From Anaerotruncus colihominis (GTDB taxonomy: Bacteria > Bacillota > Clostridia > Oscillospirales > Ruminococcaceae), in NCBI RefSeq assembly GCF_010206195.1, contig NZ_VIQT01000010.1, positions 351,863 through 415,862 on the forward strand: 64,000 nt of DNA. The letters run 5' to 3'. Shown here piece after piece: positions 17,470 through 26,431 of the stretch. The notes beneath the pieces are model-generated. The model searched no databases, was not told the origin of the DNA, and saw only the letters and a program-made list of their open reading frames with translations. The translations under genes were made by a program, and so were the position numbers. Numbering within the stretch: position 1 is the first letter of the stretch; every line of letters begins with the position of its first letter.

Positions 17470-18261
17470 TCACATCTGGTCGCACTCCGAAAGCTTTGGG
17501 GGGAAAAACTGATTGACCGGGAACTTGATTTTCTTAAAGACCTCGCACGGATCGTCCGTTGTGCTGGTGCTTTCCTTGTCGGGCACGCAATAATCATACG
17601 CCGGGATCATCATCTGAACGCAGCGTTCCAGTTGGACGATTGTAAAAAGCCCGATGGTGATCAGCACGACTTTCTGCGGCTTGCACACGGTGAAATCGCC
17701 GTCGAACTTGGAGCAGATCGACGCCGGAAGCGTCACGCCGCACTCGAACATACGGCCCGGGCCGCATTCCACCAGCTTGGAATCGAGGCACATCGGGTCG
17801 ACGACATGCACGCTGGCCTTAGGCATATTGGTGTTATCGTGCTCGCAGCAATTGCGCGCGTCTGTGGAGCAGTAAACCTTGACGTTTCCGTCAGACCCGT
17901 ACAGAATCACTTTCTTGGCGAAAGCAGCAATGCCGACAACCGTCGCAGGCGGGATCGTCGGCGAGGAATACGCGGCGACAGTTACCTTGAAAAAGAATGT
18001 GATATCAACCGCATAGAACCCTTTGTTAAACGGAACCGGCTCAACGTCCAAATAAGCGGTAAGGATCTCCACATCCTTGCACTTGACGCTGATTGCGTTA
18101 TCGATCACCGGCTGCGCGCGGTCGGTGAAGTAGACCTGAAGATCGGTCAGGCAATCCTTGTCGGTACAGGAATCATAAATCCTACCGGCATCTATGCATA
18201 CTGCTTCCTTAAAGCAGTTCGCCCCGGTAGCGGTAACTGGGGCCGTCTTTTGCTCTGCCAT
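17470..18261 (-). CDS. Cysteine-rich conserved clostridial protein of unknown function, possibly spore coat-associated
   Basis: 263 aa from the ATG at 18261 (MAEQKTAPVTATGANC), preceded by AGGAGG. No signal peptide or membrane segment. About 20 cysteines, including FKEAVCIDAGRIYDSC, DKDCL, CSTDARNCC and CVPDKES. The blocks EAVCIDAGRIYDSC and VEPVPFNKGFYAVDITFFF recall a family widespread in spore-forming Clostridia with no known function. The abundance of Cys and a sigma-K-like promoter suggest a coat or mother-cell protein; this is inference. Confidence 0.82.
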   Translation of the reverse strand: MAEQKTAPVTATGANCFKEAVCIDAGRIYDSCTDKDCLTDLQVYFTDRAQPVIDNAISVKCKDVEILTAYLDVEPVPFNKGFYAVDITFFFKVTVAAYSSPTIPPATVVGIAAFAKKVILYGSDGNVKVYCSTDARNCCEHDNTNMPKASVHVVDPMCLDSKLVECGPGRMFECGVTLPASICSKFDGDFTVCKPQKVVLITIGLFTIVQLERCVQMMIPAYDYCVPDKESTSTTDDPCEVFKKIKFPVNQFFPPKLSECDQM

Positions 18262-18300
18262 ATGAATCCTCCTAGTAATGTTTTGAGCTGTACTCAATAC

Positions 18301-18326
18301 ATTTTATGAGCATTCTGTTTATTTGT
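18301..18326 (-). promoter_or_regulatory. Sigma-K-like promoter of the Cys-rich gene
   Basis: On the minus strand AC (18326-18325), 16 bases, CATAAAATG starting at 18308, close to AC-N16-CATANNNTA, about 40 bases upstream of the ATG at 18261. No sigma-A-type promoter was seen in the same place. 18327-18508 holds no recognisable feature. Confidence 0.45.
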
Positions 18327-18508
18327 GCATCAGCAGAGAAAGTTTTCACCGGCACTAACTGCCCGCGGGACGTTTTTTTCTCTTTCAGGCAATGCTCCTT
18401 ACAACCAATGCTGCCTATCGGCATAAAAAGAGCTATGCGGTCCGATTCCGCAACGCCGTAAACGCAGAACAAATCCAGGATACCACGCTACTATGTTGAC
18501 AGGAAGAG

Positions 18509-18781
18509 ATCGCCCCGGCCATATGGGATAAAATAAATGCTTTGCATTTATTTTATCATGTCCGCAAGGCGGCATGATAAAATTGGCCATCAGGGCGGCA
18601 GCGGGCTGCGCCCGCGTATCGCCCCGGCCATATGGGATAAAATAAATGCTTTGCATTTATTTTATCATGTCCGCAAGGCGGCATGATAAAATTGGCCATC
18701 AGGGCGGCAGCGGGCTGCGCCCGCGTATCGCCCCGGCCATATGGGGATAAAATAAATGCTTTGCATTTATTTTATCATGTG
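18509..18781. repeat. Tandem 109-bp palindromic repeats, family A (two and a half copies)
   Basis: The same 109-bp unit starts at about 18509, 18618 and 18727; the third copy is cut after its first hairpin. Each unit has a perfect 14-bp stem GATAAAATAAATGC / GCATTTATTTTATC, then TATCATG-CCGC / GCGGCATGATA, then GCGGGC-TGC-GCCCGC inside GGGCG / CGCCC. Copies are almost identical, pointing to recent duplication. No reading frame. Confidence 0.92.
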
Positions 18782-18880
18782 TACAAGCATTCGTCAATTT
18801 ACCAGACTCCGGTAGGCAATCCTTTCGCTTATCGGCCCTGTACCGCCTCTTACGGCTGGCCATACCGCTAAAATACCCAT

Positions 18881-18913
18881 GTGAAAAAGCCGTGCAAAGC
18901 ACGGCTTTTTCAC
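18881..18913. terminator. Bidirectional terminator
   Basis: Perfect 14-bp stem GTGAAAAAGCCGTG / CACGGCTTTTTCAC with loop CAAAG. It lies 43 bases after the stop of the small gene at 18956 and would end it on the minus strand. Confidence 0.85.
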
Positions 18914-18955
18914 AATACAAAACGTATTTTGGATAAGCTTTCCACAAATCGGTTT

Positions 18956-19168
18956 CTAGTCCAATCCGGCAAGTATCCGATATGTACGTTCCAGCAAACG
19001 GGTCTTGTACCCGATTTCTGCCGTACGGACATCCAAACGAGCCAACGCAGGGGATGTATAGCGCGCACCGGCCTCAAACAAAGCCTCCATGCGGCTTCTG
19101 TTTCTTCTGATCCGTTTCCAGTTCCATTCAATCTGAGAGGCCAACATCCACATTTTAATTTTCGCCAT
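18956..19168 (-). CDS. Small hypothetical protein (70 aa)
   Basis: Starts MAKIKMWMLASQIEWNWKRI and is mainly alpha-helical and basic in the middle (RIRRNRSRMEALFEAGARY), ending in TRLLERTYRILAGLD. GAAAGGTGGG is well spaced before the ATG at 19168, a -10 element lies upstream and a strong terminator follows, so I think it is a real gene. The size and helical pattern recall small sporulation regulators such as Spo0E, but the Spo0E motif is not evident. No firm family. Confidence 0.62.
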   Translation of the reverse strand: MAKIKMWMLASQIEWNWKRIRRNRSRMEALFEAGARYTSPALARLDVRTAEIGYKTRLLERTYRILAGLD

Positions 19169-19222
19169 CCGGCAACCCACCTTTCATTCATTCGACAGGA
19201 TATCATATCTATCAACAAAATA

Positions 19223-19228
19223 ATTATA
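19223..19228 (-). promoter_or_regulatory. Probable -10 element for the 70-aa gene
   Basis: TATAAT on the minus strand in an AT-rich stretch about 55 bases before the gene. A convincing -35 is not present at the ideal distance (TTGCGC is only 13 bases away). Confidence 0.4.
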
Positions 19229-19305
19229 CGCTAAGTAATTGGCGCAATTTGTCGAACAACAGGAGATTACCGTGAATAAACTATGAAGAATCGACGGATT
19301 ATTCG

Positions 19306-21672
19306 TTAATTCCTGCGTAATCGCGCGAATTTCGCCATAACCTTCTTTGTTCCGACAGATTCGAAGGCTACTTCGACAAGCTGATCGTTACCCATCGGTG
19401 TAACAGACAAAACCATACCGGGACCAAACACCTTATGCACAACCGGGTCGCCAGACTTCCAATCGCATTCGCCCGCCTGTGCGGCCGGCGCATAGCCGAC
19501 GCCGAGCATCTTGTCCGCCTGCGTCATACGCGGGCGGCGTGGCGGCAGATTTTCCACCATCTGCCGCCGCAGAACTGTCTGGTCCGTCACCTCGCACAAC
19601 TGCTGCGGCACCTCGCCCAAAAAGCGCGACGGACGGTTTCGCATTGTCTGGCCAAACAGCATTCTCTGCGCCGCTGTCGAAATATAGAGCTGCTTTTTCG
19701 CGCGCGTGATCGAGACATATGCAAGTCTGCGTTCCTCCTCGATCTGTTCGGGATTATTCATCGCCTGCATCCCCGGGAAAAGCCCTTCCTCGGCGCCAAC
19801 CACAAATACATAATCAAATTCAAGCCCCTTAGCGGAGTGCATGGTCATCAATACCACCATATCAGCGGCAGGATCGTAGTTATCCAAATCCGTATAAAGC
19901 GATATCTCCTCCAGAAAACCGGATAAGGACGGTTCGTCTGTTTCCTCCTCATAACGGTGCATCGTAGACTTTAATTCCTCGATATTTTCAATACGCGTCT
20001 GCCCTTCAAGCCCTTGTGCCTGAAGCATACGCAGATATCCGGTTTCCTCGAGCAGGGTATCCAGCAGTTCATCAAGCGGAACCTTGTCCGCCAAATCAAT
20101 CAGCTTTTGAATCATTGCGGCAAACGCCATTAAATCCTGCGCCTTACGGCCTAGCGAGGCATACTCATCGGCATGCGCCAGCACATCAAATACGTTTCGC
20201 CCCTCGCCCGCCGCAAGCTCCGCGACAGCCGCGATGGTGCTTTCACCGATTTTCCGTTTCGGCTCGTTGATAATGCGGCGGAGGCGCAATGTATCGGTCT
20301 GATTGTTAATAACGCTTAAATAAGCGACGACATCCTTTATTTCCTTGCGTTCATAAAATCGCAGCCCACCAATGATTCTGTAGGGAATCGCAGCTTTGGT
20401 CAGGCCGCGTTCAATCGCCTGCGATTGGGCGTTCATGCGGTAAAGCACCACATGACCGGCATAGCGCGCGCCGTTTTTGACGTTCTCCTGGATGGTGTCG
20501 CAGAGAAAACGCGCCTCCTCGCCCTCATCCGCAGCACGATAAACACGCACCTTACCGCCAGTGTCGTTTTGCGTCCAGAGTGTCTTTCCCTTTCGGGCCG
20601 TATTGTGCTCAATAACTGCATTGGCCGCGTCAAGAATCGTACCTGTGCTGCGGTAGTTCTGCTCCAGGCGGAACACACGCGCGCCTGGGAATGTATCCTC
20701 AAACTGCAAAATATTCTCAATCGTCGCGCCGCGGAACTTGTAAATGCTCTGATCGTCATCACCGACAACACACAGATTTCCGCTTTCAGAGGCGAGCAGG
20801 CGCACCAGCTCAAATTGGGCGTGATTCGTGTCCTGATACTCGTCAACCATCACATAACGATATCGGCGGCGGTATGTCTCGAGCGCGTCCGGATATTGCT
20901 GGAATACCCGCACCGTCAGCATGATGATATCGTCAAAATCGACGGCATTGGCGTTTTCAAGCTGACGCTGATACCGCTCATACACCTTGGAGACGACCTG
21001 GAGACGATAGTCCTCCCCTACGGTCGCTGCAAAATCAGCCGGTGTACGCAGTTCATCTTTGGCACGTCCGATCTCTGACAGGATAGACCTTGGGGAAAAA
21101 CGTTTCTCATCCACATTCAGCTCTTTGAGCGCCGCTTTAATCAAGCGTATCGAATCATCTGTATCATAGATTGCAAAACTCCGGCCATATCCGATCCGTT
21201 CAATCTCGCGCCGTAAAATCCGCACGCATGCTGAGTGAAAGGTCGATGCATGAACATCCGAAGCCACAGAGCCCAGCATCGCAGCAAGGCGGTCGCGCAG
21301 CTCCCCGGCCGCTTTGTTTGTAAAGGTAATGGCAAGAATATTCCATGGCATAACCGTCCGGTTTCGAATCAATGAAAAAGCACGGTCCATATCCCAGCTG
21401 TCCCCAGCAGCATATTCCTCTAAAAATGCGACGTCATCTTCATTCAAATGTTCCGGTATATGCGTGCTCGTATATGCGTCGCCGAACTGGATCATATTCG
21501 CAATGCGGTTGATAATCACAGTCGTCTTTCCGCTGCCCGCGCCGGCAAGAATCAACACCGGCCCGTCAACCGCATAAACCGCCTGGCGCTGCATTGGATT
21601 CATCCGGACAAAAAAATCATCGATAATGCGCCGCCTGACGGATAAAAAACGTTCTGACAATGATCGTTCCAT
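19306..21672 (-). CDS. pcrA: ATP-dependent DNA helicase PcrA/UvrD
   Basis: 788 aa from the ATG at 21672 (MERSLSERFL), with GAGGAG upstream; a long in-frame upstream extension through repeat DNA is rejected. Superfamily 1A motifs: ILAGAGSGKTT (about 41-51), AITFTNKAAGELRDRL, VDEYQDTNHAQFELV, VGDDDQSIYKFRGA, LEQNYRS, LMTMHSAKGLEFDYVF, EEERRLAYVSITRAKK. The C-terminal Tudor-like tail (GDPVVHKVFGPGMVL) that binds RNA polymerase is present. Unwinds DNA in repair and at stalled replication or transcription. A 40-residue acidic insert (THIPEHLNEDDVAFLEEY) follows motif I. Confidence 0.96.
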   Translation of the reverse strand: MERSLSERFLSVRRRIIDDFFVRMNPMQRQAVYAVDGPVLILAGAGSGKTTVIINRIANMIQFGDAYTSTHIPEHLNEDDVAFLEEYAAGDSWDMDRAFSLIRNRTVMPWNILAITFTNKAAGELRDRLAAMLGSVASDVHASTFHSACVRILRREIERIGYGRSFAIYDTDDSIRLIKAALKELNVDEKRFSPRSILSEIGRAKDELRTPADFAATVGEDYRLQVVSKVYERYQRQLENANAVDFDDIIMLTVRVFQQYPDALETYRRRYRYVMVDEYQDTNHAQFELVRLLASESGNLCVVGDDDQSIYKFRGATIENILQFEDTFPGARVFRLEQNYRSTGTILDAANAVIEHNTARKGKTLWTQNDTGGKVRVYRAADEGEEARFLCDTIQENVKNGARYAGHVVLYRMNAQSQAIERGLTKAAIPYRIIGGLRFYERKEIKDVVAYLSVINNQTDTLRLRRIINEPKRKIGESTIAAVAELAAGEGRNVFDVLAHADEYASLGRKAQDLMAFAAMIQKLIDLADKVPLDELLDTLLEETGYLRMLQAQGLEGQTRIENIEELKSTMHRYEEETDEPSLSGFLEEISLYTDLDNYDPAADMVVLMTMHSAKGLEFDYVFVVGAEEGLFPGMQAMNNPEQIEEERRLAYVSITRAKKQLYISTAAQRMLFGQTMRNRPSRFLGEVPQQLCEVTDQTVLRRQMVENLPPRRPRMTQADKMLGVGYAPAAQAGECDWKSGDPVVHKVFGPGMVLSVTPMGNDQLVEVAFESVGTKKVMAKFARLRRN

Positions 21673-21719
21673 GTCGCTCTCCTCAAGTTTTTTCCTGATA
21701 ATCAGTTTATTCCAACACC

Positions 21720-21890
21720 CATTGTACCACAGCGGCAAGCCGGAAAGGACTTGTCTGCCGCTGTGCGGCAGTAAAACCGGCAACGCCGGTTTTGGCTGTG
21801 GCGGAGTATGCGCAGTCCGCTGCTTTGCAGCGGTTTCCGCCGAATGGCGGCTACAAACAGCAAAGCTGTTTGCCCTGCGCATATTGTACC
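21720..21890. repeat. Palindromic intergenic repeat, family B
   Basis: A chain of hairpins between pcrA and the terminator: CTGCCGC-TGT-GCGGCAG, AAAACCGGC-AAC-GCCGGTTTT, CCGCTG-CTTTG-CAGCGG, CCGCC-GAAT-GGCGG, AAACAGC-AAA-GCTGTTT. From TATGCGCAGTCCGCTGC (21807) to the GCGCATATTGTACC end (21890) it matches 30559-30640 closely. No gene in the 296-base gap. Confidence 0.85.
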
Positions 21891-21913
21891 ACACTTTGCG
21901 CTGCCTGTGAACG

Positions 21914-21944
21914 AAAAAAGGACGGCCCCTCAGGCCGTCCTTTT
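21914..21944 (-). terminator. Terminator of the decarboxylase subunit genes
   Basis: AAAGGACGGCC / GGCCGTCCTTT with loop CCTCA, followed by a T-run on the minus strand, 25 bases after the beta subunit stop. Confidence 0.92.
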
Positions 21945-21968
21945 GTTTACCTTGATCGGATCGCCATT

Positions 21969-23156
21969 TTAGACAAGCGGTTTGAGGATCGCCAGCAGAA
22001 CGCCGGCGGCCACAGCCGAACCGATAACGCCAGAAACGTTCGGTCCCATGGCGTGCATCAACAGGAAGTTCGTGGGGTTCTCCTTCTGGCCAACCTTCTG
22101 CGAAACACGCGCGGCCATCGGAACGGCGGAAACGCCCGCGGAACCGATCAGCGGATTGATTTTGCCGCCAGTGACCAAGCACATCAGATCACCGAGCAGC
22201 ACACCGCCGGCGGTGCCGATGGCGAAAGCGCACAGGCCAAGGGCTATGATCTTCAATGTCTGCGGCGTCAGGAAACGTTCCGCGCTGGCAGTCGCGCCAA
22301 CCGTGGTGCCGAGGAAAATCGTAACGATATTCATCAGCTCGTTCTGCGCCGTTTTGCTCAGACGGTCAGCGACGCCGGACTCGCGGAACAGGTTGCCAAG
22401 CATCAGCATACCGATCAGCGGGGCCGTATCAGGAACGAGGAAGGAAACAATAACCGCAACAAGGATTGGGAACACGATGCGCTCCAGCTTGGAAACCGGA
22501 CGCAGCTGCTCCATTCTGATCGCACGCATTTTCTTGGTGGTCAGCAGCTTCATAATCGGCGGCTGAATAATCGGCACCAGCGCCATATAGGAATATGCCG
22601 CGATCGCAACCGAACCAAGCAGATGCGGGGCAAGCTGTGTCGTTGTAAAGATCGCTGTCGGGCCGTCAGCGCCGCCGATGATACCGATCGAGCCAGCTTC
22701 TGGGCCTGTAAAACCGAGCAGCAATGCTCCAAAGAAAGCAATAAAAATACCAACCTGCGCCGCAGCGCCCATCACGAAGCTCTTGGGATTGGCGATCAAC
22801 GGGCCGAAGTCGGTCATACAACCGACGCCGAGGAAGATCAACGGCGGATAGATTCCGAGCTTGACGCCCAGATACAGATAGTCAAGCAGGCCGCCGCCGT
22901 TTCCGAGCTGCTCCCACAGGATATGCCCTGTATCGTTGATGAAGATCTCGGGATGGTACAGGCCGGCCATCGGCAGGTTTGTCAAAAGCATACCAAACGC
23001 GATTGGCAGCAGAAGCAACGGCTCGAAGCCGCGGCCAATCGCAAGATACAGAAGCACAAATGAAACAAAAATCATCAGCGCCTGACCGCCGGTCAGGTTT
23101 AAAAAGCCTGAACCATTGATCAGCTTTTGAACTGAATCCAGAAAAATTTCAAGCAT
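21969..23156 (-). CDS. Sodium ion-translocating decarboxylase, beta subunit
   Basis: 395-aa polytopic membrane protein of the OadB/GcdB/MmdB family. Motifs: [37 protein letters not shown], the signature [16 protein letters not shown] near 160, and the C-terminal [21 protein letters not shown] and [18 protein letters not shown]. It couples decarboxylation of carboxybiotin to Na+ export. Follows the gamma-like subunit by 76 bases. The alpha (carboxyltransferase) and biotin carrier subunits are not in this window, so the substrate (oxaloacetate, methylmalonyl-CoA or glutaconyl-CoA) is open. Confidence 0.93.
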   Translation of the reverse strand: MLEIFLDSVQKLINGSGFLNLTGGQALMIFVSFVLLYLAIGRGFEPLLLLPIAFGMLLTNLPMAGLYHPEIFINDTGHILWEQLGNGGGLLDYLYLGVKLGIYPPLIFLGVGCMTDFGPLIANPKSFVMGAAAQVGIFIAFFGALLLGFTGPEAGSIGIIGGADGPTAIFTTTQLAPHLLGSVAIAAYSYMALVPIIQPPIMKLLTTKKMRAIRMEQLRPVSKLERIVFPILVAVIVSFLVPDTAPLIGMLMLGNLFRESGVADRLSKTAQNELMNIVTIFLGTTVGATASAERFLTPQTLKIIALGLCAFAIGTAGGVLLGDLMCLVTGGKINPLIGSAGVSAVPMAARVSQKVGQKENPTNFLLMHAMGPNVSGVIGSAVAAGVLLAILKPLV

Positions 23157-23232
23157 GTTGTCAGCCCTTTCGTTTAAAATGCGGTTTTTCGTCCGTACAT
23201 GCCATTACCGCCCGCACAGGCAGCGTTACCGT

Positions 23233-23709
23233 TTAAAACGGCTGCGTGTTCTGGGCAAGTCCTGCCTGCGACCACACCGTACGTTCGGCGCGGCGGATGC
23301 TACGCACGACAAATCCGCTCTCCGGGGCGGGACCTTCCACAGCCGGGACAGGGATTGCCGGAGAATCGATCATCGCGGCAATCGCAGCCGTGATCACCGC
23401 TACAATCTCTTCCCCAATCCCATCTTCAACCGCCATAACCGGCTGCTGTACCACAGGCGCCGGCGGCGCGGACGGCGCGGCTGCCCGGGCGGCAGGCGCC
23501 TGCGCAGACGCCTGCTGGGGCGCCACTTTCGGCGGTTCCTTTGGCGCTGGCGGCGCTGGCTGAACCGGCTTCTGCGGCTGGTTTTTCTGCGAGATCGCCG
23601 TGAAAATCTTACCCATGATGGCCACAATGAACCATAAAAGGAGCAAGGTCGTGAACACGACGACGAGTCCGGTGATGATAACCGCACCCGCAAGGGTCAT
23701 ATTTTCCAT
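23233..23709 (-). CDS. OadG-like gamma subunit of a sodium-pumping decarboxylase
   Basis: 158 aa. One membrane helix (about 6-33, TLAGAVIITGLVVVFTTLLL), a Pro/Ala-rich linker (QPAPPAPKEPPKVAPQQ), and a C-terminal amphipathic region ending in SIRRAERTVWSQAG. This layout is that of OadG/MmdD subunits, which hold the complex together. No biotin-attachment MKM motif is present, so it is not the carrier. RBS GGAG; strong promoter upstream at 23792-23820. Confidence 0.85.
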   Translation of the reverse strand: MENMTLAGAVIITGLVVVFTTLLLLWFIVAIMGKIFTAISQKNQPQKPVQPAPPAPKEPPKVAPQQASAQAPAARAAAPSAPPAPVVQQPVMAVEDGIGEEIVAVITAAIAAMIDSPAIPVPAVEGPAPESGFVVRSIRRAERTVWSQAGLAQNTQPF

Positions 23710-23791
23710 AATAATTCTCCTTGCTAATTTATTTTTAATGTTTATTAACTACAATTCAATTGCTCTCCCCAAAAAATCGAAACTAGAATTT

Positions 23792-23820
23792 ATTATACTA
23801 TATCTTGTGGTGATATGCAA
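23792..23820 (-). promoter_or_regulatory. Sigma-A-type promoter of the decarboxylase genes
   Basis: TTGCAT (23815-23820), 17 bases, TATAAT (23792-23797) on the minus strand, 83 bases before the gamma gene. Confidence 0.85.
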
Positions 23821-23895
23821 TTGCTTTTCCAAAAAATTTTGAAAAAATTTTAACAAACTTTGGCCTGTTCATTTCCACGTACACAATTTAGACAT

Positions 23896-23925
23896 AAAAA
23901 GCGCCGCCCGTTCCGGCGGCGCTTT
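23896..23925 (-). terminator. Terminator of galKT
   Basis: AAAGCGCCGCC / GGCGGCGCTTT with loop CGTTCC and a T-run on the minus strand, 20 bases after the galT stop. Confidence 0.92.
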
Positions 23926-23945
23926 ATGAACTTTTACCAATCGAA

Positions 23946-24920
23946 TTACGCAAGCGTTTTCATGTAGCGTCCGTATGCTTCGCGCAGCTCCTGCGCCGTC
24001 TGTTCCGGGCAGGTCGGATTGCAGTGCGCCCAAACGCCGGTTTCCGACGAGGCGTTGTATTTAATTTTGTCCGCGCTGCGCATCGGCGGGAAAAATTCAA
24101 TGTGGAAGTGATAGCTATCGTGAACATCCGGCCCATTGACCGGCGCGTTGTGCATACACATCATATACGGGAACTTATAATCAAAAAGGCTGTCGAGCAT
24201 ACCTACCGTGTGCTTAATCGTCACAGCCAGTGCGCGACGCTCCTCCTGTGTGAGCTCGTTCAGATTGCTTTTGTGTGAATTGGCGAAGATATACACACCA
24301 TACGGATATTCCGTAAAGAACGGCAAAAACACAGTGAAGTGCTCATTGGAAAAGATGACGCGCTTTTGAAAATCAAGCTCCGCTTTCAGCATATCGCAGA
24401 ACAGGCAGCGGCCCTTTTCCTCAAAATAGTCCTTGGCGGACGCAAGCTCCAGCTCGATCTTTTTCGGCACAAAGGAGTATCCGTAAATCTGGCCGTGCGG
24501 ATGCGGCATCGTGACGCCAACCGCTTCGCCGCGGTTTTCAAAGATAAACACATATTTGATCTGTTCATCCTGCCGCAGCGCGTCGAACCGCTCGCACCAC
24601 AGATCGACCAGCTTCTCCATGTGGTCGTCTGAAAGCTCCGGCACAGTCGTCGTATGGCCGGGCGAATAAAGAATCACTTCGCATTTGCCGTATGCGGGCG
24701 CTGTTTTAAAGAAATCGTTGGCCACATCGTCAGGTGCGGGCGGGTCCTGGCTCAACGCCGGAAAATCGTTGTCATATTTATAGACGTCATAATGCTCGGG
24801 CACCTTGCCGGAGCCAGGACAGAACGGACACCAGTCCTTGGGCATCTGCGGCCGCGCCTGCCGGTGCGACGCGATCATGACCCAATCCTGTGTAAGTGGA
24901 TGCCATCTCAATTCTGCCAT
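23946..24920 (-). CDS. galT: Galactose-1-phosphate uridylyltransferase
   Basis: 324 aa. Leloir pathway enzyme swapping UMP between UDP-glucose and galactose-1-P. Starts MAELRWHPLTQDWVMIASHR, has the metal site CPFCPGSG and the active-site HPHGQIYGYSF (HxHxQ) near residue 178. CLFCDML and FPPMRSADKIKY are also typical. 29 bases after galK with its own AGGAGG; together they form a galKT operon. No galE or galM here. Confidence 0.95.
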   Translation of the reverse strand: MAELRWHPLTQDWVMIASHRQARPQMPKDWCPFCPGSGKVPEHYDVYKYDNDFPALSQDPPAPDDVANDFFKTAPAYGKCEVILYSPGHTTTVPELSDDHMEKLVDLWCERFDALRQDEQIKYVFIFENRGEAVGVTMPHPHGQIYGYSFVPKKIELELASAKDYFEEKGRCLFCDMLKAELDFQKRVIFSNEHFTVFLPFFTEYPYGVYIFANSHKSNLNELTQEERRALAVTIKHTVGMLDSLFDYKFPYMMCMHNAPVNGPDVHDSYHFHIEFFPPMRSADKIKYNASSETGVWAHCNPTCPEQTAQELREAYGRYMKTLA

Positions 24921-24949
24921 TGTTGATTCCTCCTGTTTATCAGTTCCTG

Positions 24950-26239
24950 TTATGCTCCAAGTTCCGGTGTGATCTCAACGCCGCCCACTGGACGGATCGA
25001 AAGCACGTGGCAGCTTCCCGCCCCAAAGACAGCCTCCATTTTTTCCCGGTACATCCCAAGCAGACCATCTGGCACGAAACTCTGTATGGTGCCGGCGAAG
25101 CCCCCGCCATGGACGCGCCACGCGCCGTGTCCCGCAAGCAGGTGCTCGCTCATGGCCAACGCGAGCGAAAGCCCCTGCTCATCCGGATTTTTGCAGGTAT
25201 AGACGTTTTGCAGATACATAAACGATGAGCGTCCGCTTTCAATAACAAGCGCCTTGAACGTCTCAAAATCACCGGCGCGCAGCGCCGCGACCTGACGCGG
25301 CACACGCGCGTCGTCGCCATAGAAATGGAAAGCGCGCAGCAGCGCGCGGTCGGTGCATTTGCCGCGCAGCGAAGCAACGCGCTCGTAAAATATCTCCGGC
25401 GCGATATCCCGCAGCACTTCTTTGCCGAGCGCCTGGGCGACGGAACACATCTCAACGGGCGCCGACGCATAATCGCCGGTCAGGTCGGCGTGATTGCCGC
25501 CCGTATCAACGATGCAGAGCTTGTAACCGGAATGCGCAAAATCGAAATCAACCTTTTCGACGACCGGCTGTTTCGGGTCGGCGAAATCGATCGTAATGAA
25601 CCCGCCAACCGAACAGGCCATCTGATCCATCAGGCCGCTCGGCTTACCGAAATAAACGTTCTCGGCATACTGCCCGATCTGCGCGATCTGCACGGCATCG
25701 ACCGAACCGTCCGCATACAGGCAGCCAAGCATTGTTCCAACGATCGTTTCAAACGCAGCCGACGACGACAGCCCCGAGCCTTTGAGCACGTTTGAAGTCG
25801 TATAGGCGTCAAATCCGGCGACCGGATGGCCCATCGCGGTAAGCCGGGCCGCCACGCCCCGGATCAACGCGGCGGCTGTGTTGCGCTCGTCATCGCGCGC
25901 CGACAGATTCGACAGGTCAACCACATCCATTGGGAAGCCCTCCGACTTGATGCGGATGATCCGATCATTGTTCTTGGACGCCACCGCGATCACATCGAGG
26001 TTGACGCCCGCCGCCAGAACACGCCCGTGCTGATGATCCGTGTGGTTCCCACCCACCTCGGTGCGTCCCGGCGCGCTGAACAAGCGGATCTCACGGCCCG
26101 CGCCAAACAACGTTTCAAACTGAAGCGCCGCATTTTTATAGCGCGCACGCTGCTCCTGCGCCTTTTCGCTATAAAGATAGCTGAACACCCCGTCGAATGC
26201 GCCGCTATCAATCCTTGTAATCGTCTCGATCGTATCCAT
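24950..26239 (-). CDS. galK: Galactokinase (divergent GHMP kinase)
   Basis: 429 aa from the ATG at 26239 (MDTIETITRIDSG) with GGGAGG upstream. GHMP kinase motifs: SAPGRTEVGGNHTDHQHG (about 69-86), VLKGSGLSSSAAFET (ATP loop) and WRVHGGGFAGTIQSFV near the C-terminus. The usual GEHTDY is GNHTDH here, as in a clostridial subgroup. Phosphorylates galactose at C1. Adjacent galT and a divergent AraC regulator support this role over other GHMP kinases. Confidence 0.92.
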   Translation of the reverse strand: MDTIETITRIDSGAFDGVFSYLYSEKAQEQRARYKNAALQFETLFGAGREIRLFSAPGRTEVGGNHTDHQHGRVLAAGVNLDVIAVASKNNDRIIRIKSEGFPMDVVDLSNLSARDDERNTAAALIRGVAARLTAMGHPVAGFDAYTTSNVLKGSGLSSSAAFETIVGTMLGCLYADGSVDAVQIAQIGQYAENVYFGKPSGLMDQMACSVGGFITIDFADPKQPVVEKVDFDFAHSGYKLCIVDTGGNHADLTGDYASAPVEMCSVAQALGKEVLRDIAPEIFYERVASLRGKCTDRALLRAFHFYGDDARVPRQVAALRAGDFETFKALVIESGRSSFMYLQNVYTCKNPDEQGLSLALAMSEHLLAGHGAWRVHGGGFAGTIQSFVPDGLLGMYREKMEAVFGAGSCHVLSIRPVGGVEITPELGA

Positions 26240-26365
26240 CTGTTGACCTCCCATCTTTTGAATGCGTCTGCCGGATGCCACGTCCCAAAATTTCCTGTTT
26301 CCTATAGCTTAACGCAAAGGTGGCCTTATTACAACAGAAAAAACAATCATTTTTATGGATTTTTG

Positions 26366-26395
26366 TTGCGCCGGCGCATAGATTTCTGGTATGAT
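26366..26395 (+). promoter_or_regulatory. Probable promoter of the AraC-family gene
   Basis: TTGCGC (26366-26371), 18 bases, TATGAT (26390-26395), 36 bases before the ATG. The divergent galK promoter must lie in 26260-26345 but no clear match was found, as expected if it needs activation. Confidence 0.55.
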
Positions 26396-26431
26396 GTCAA
26401 TAGACATCCATGATAGCGGGAGGGCGTGAAC

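Noticed and set aside
18509..18781. CRISPR array
   Set aside because: Copies are identical along their whole 109 bp with no variable spacers, and no cas gene is near.
21673..22182. 170-residue N-terminal extension of PcrA
   Set aside because: It is translated from the family B repeat and a terminator; the SD precedes the ATG at 21672.
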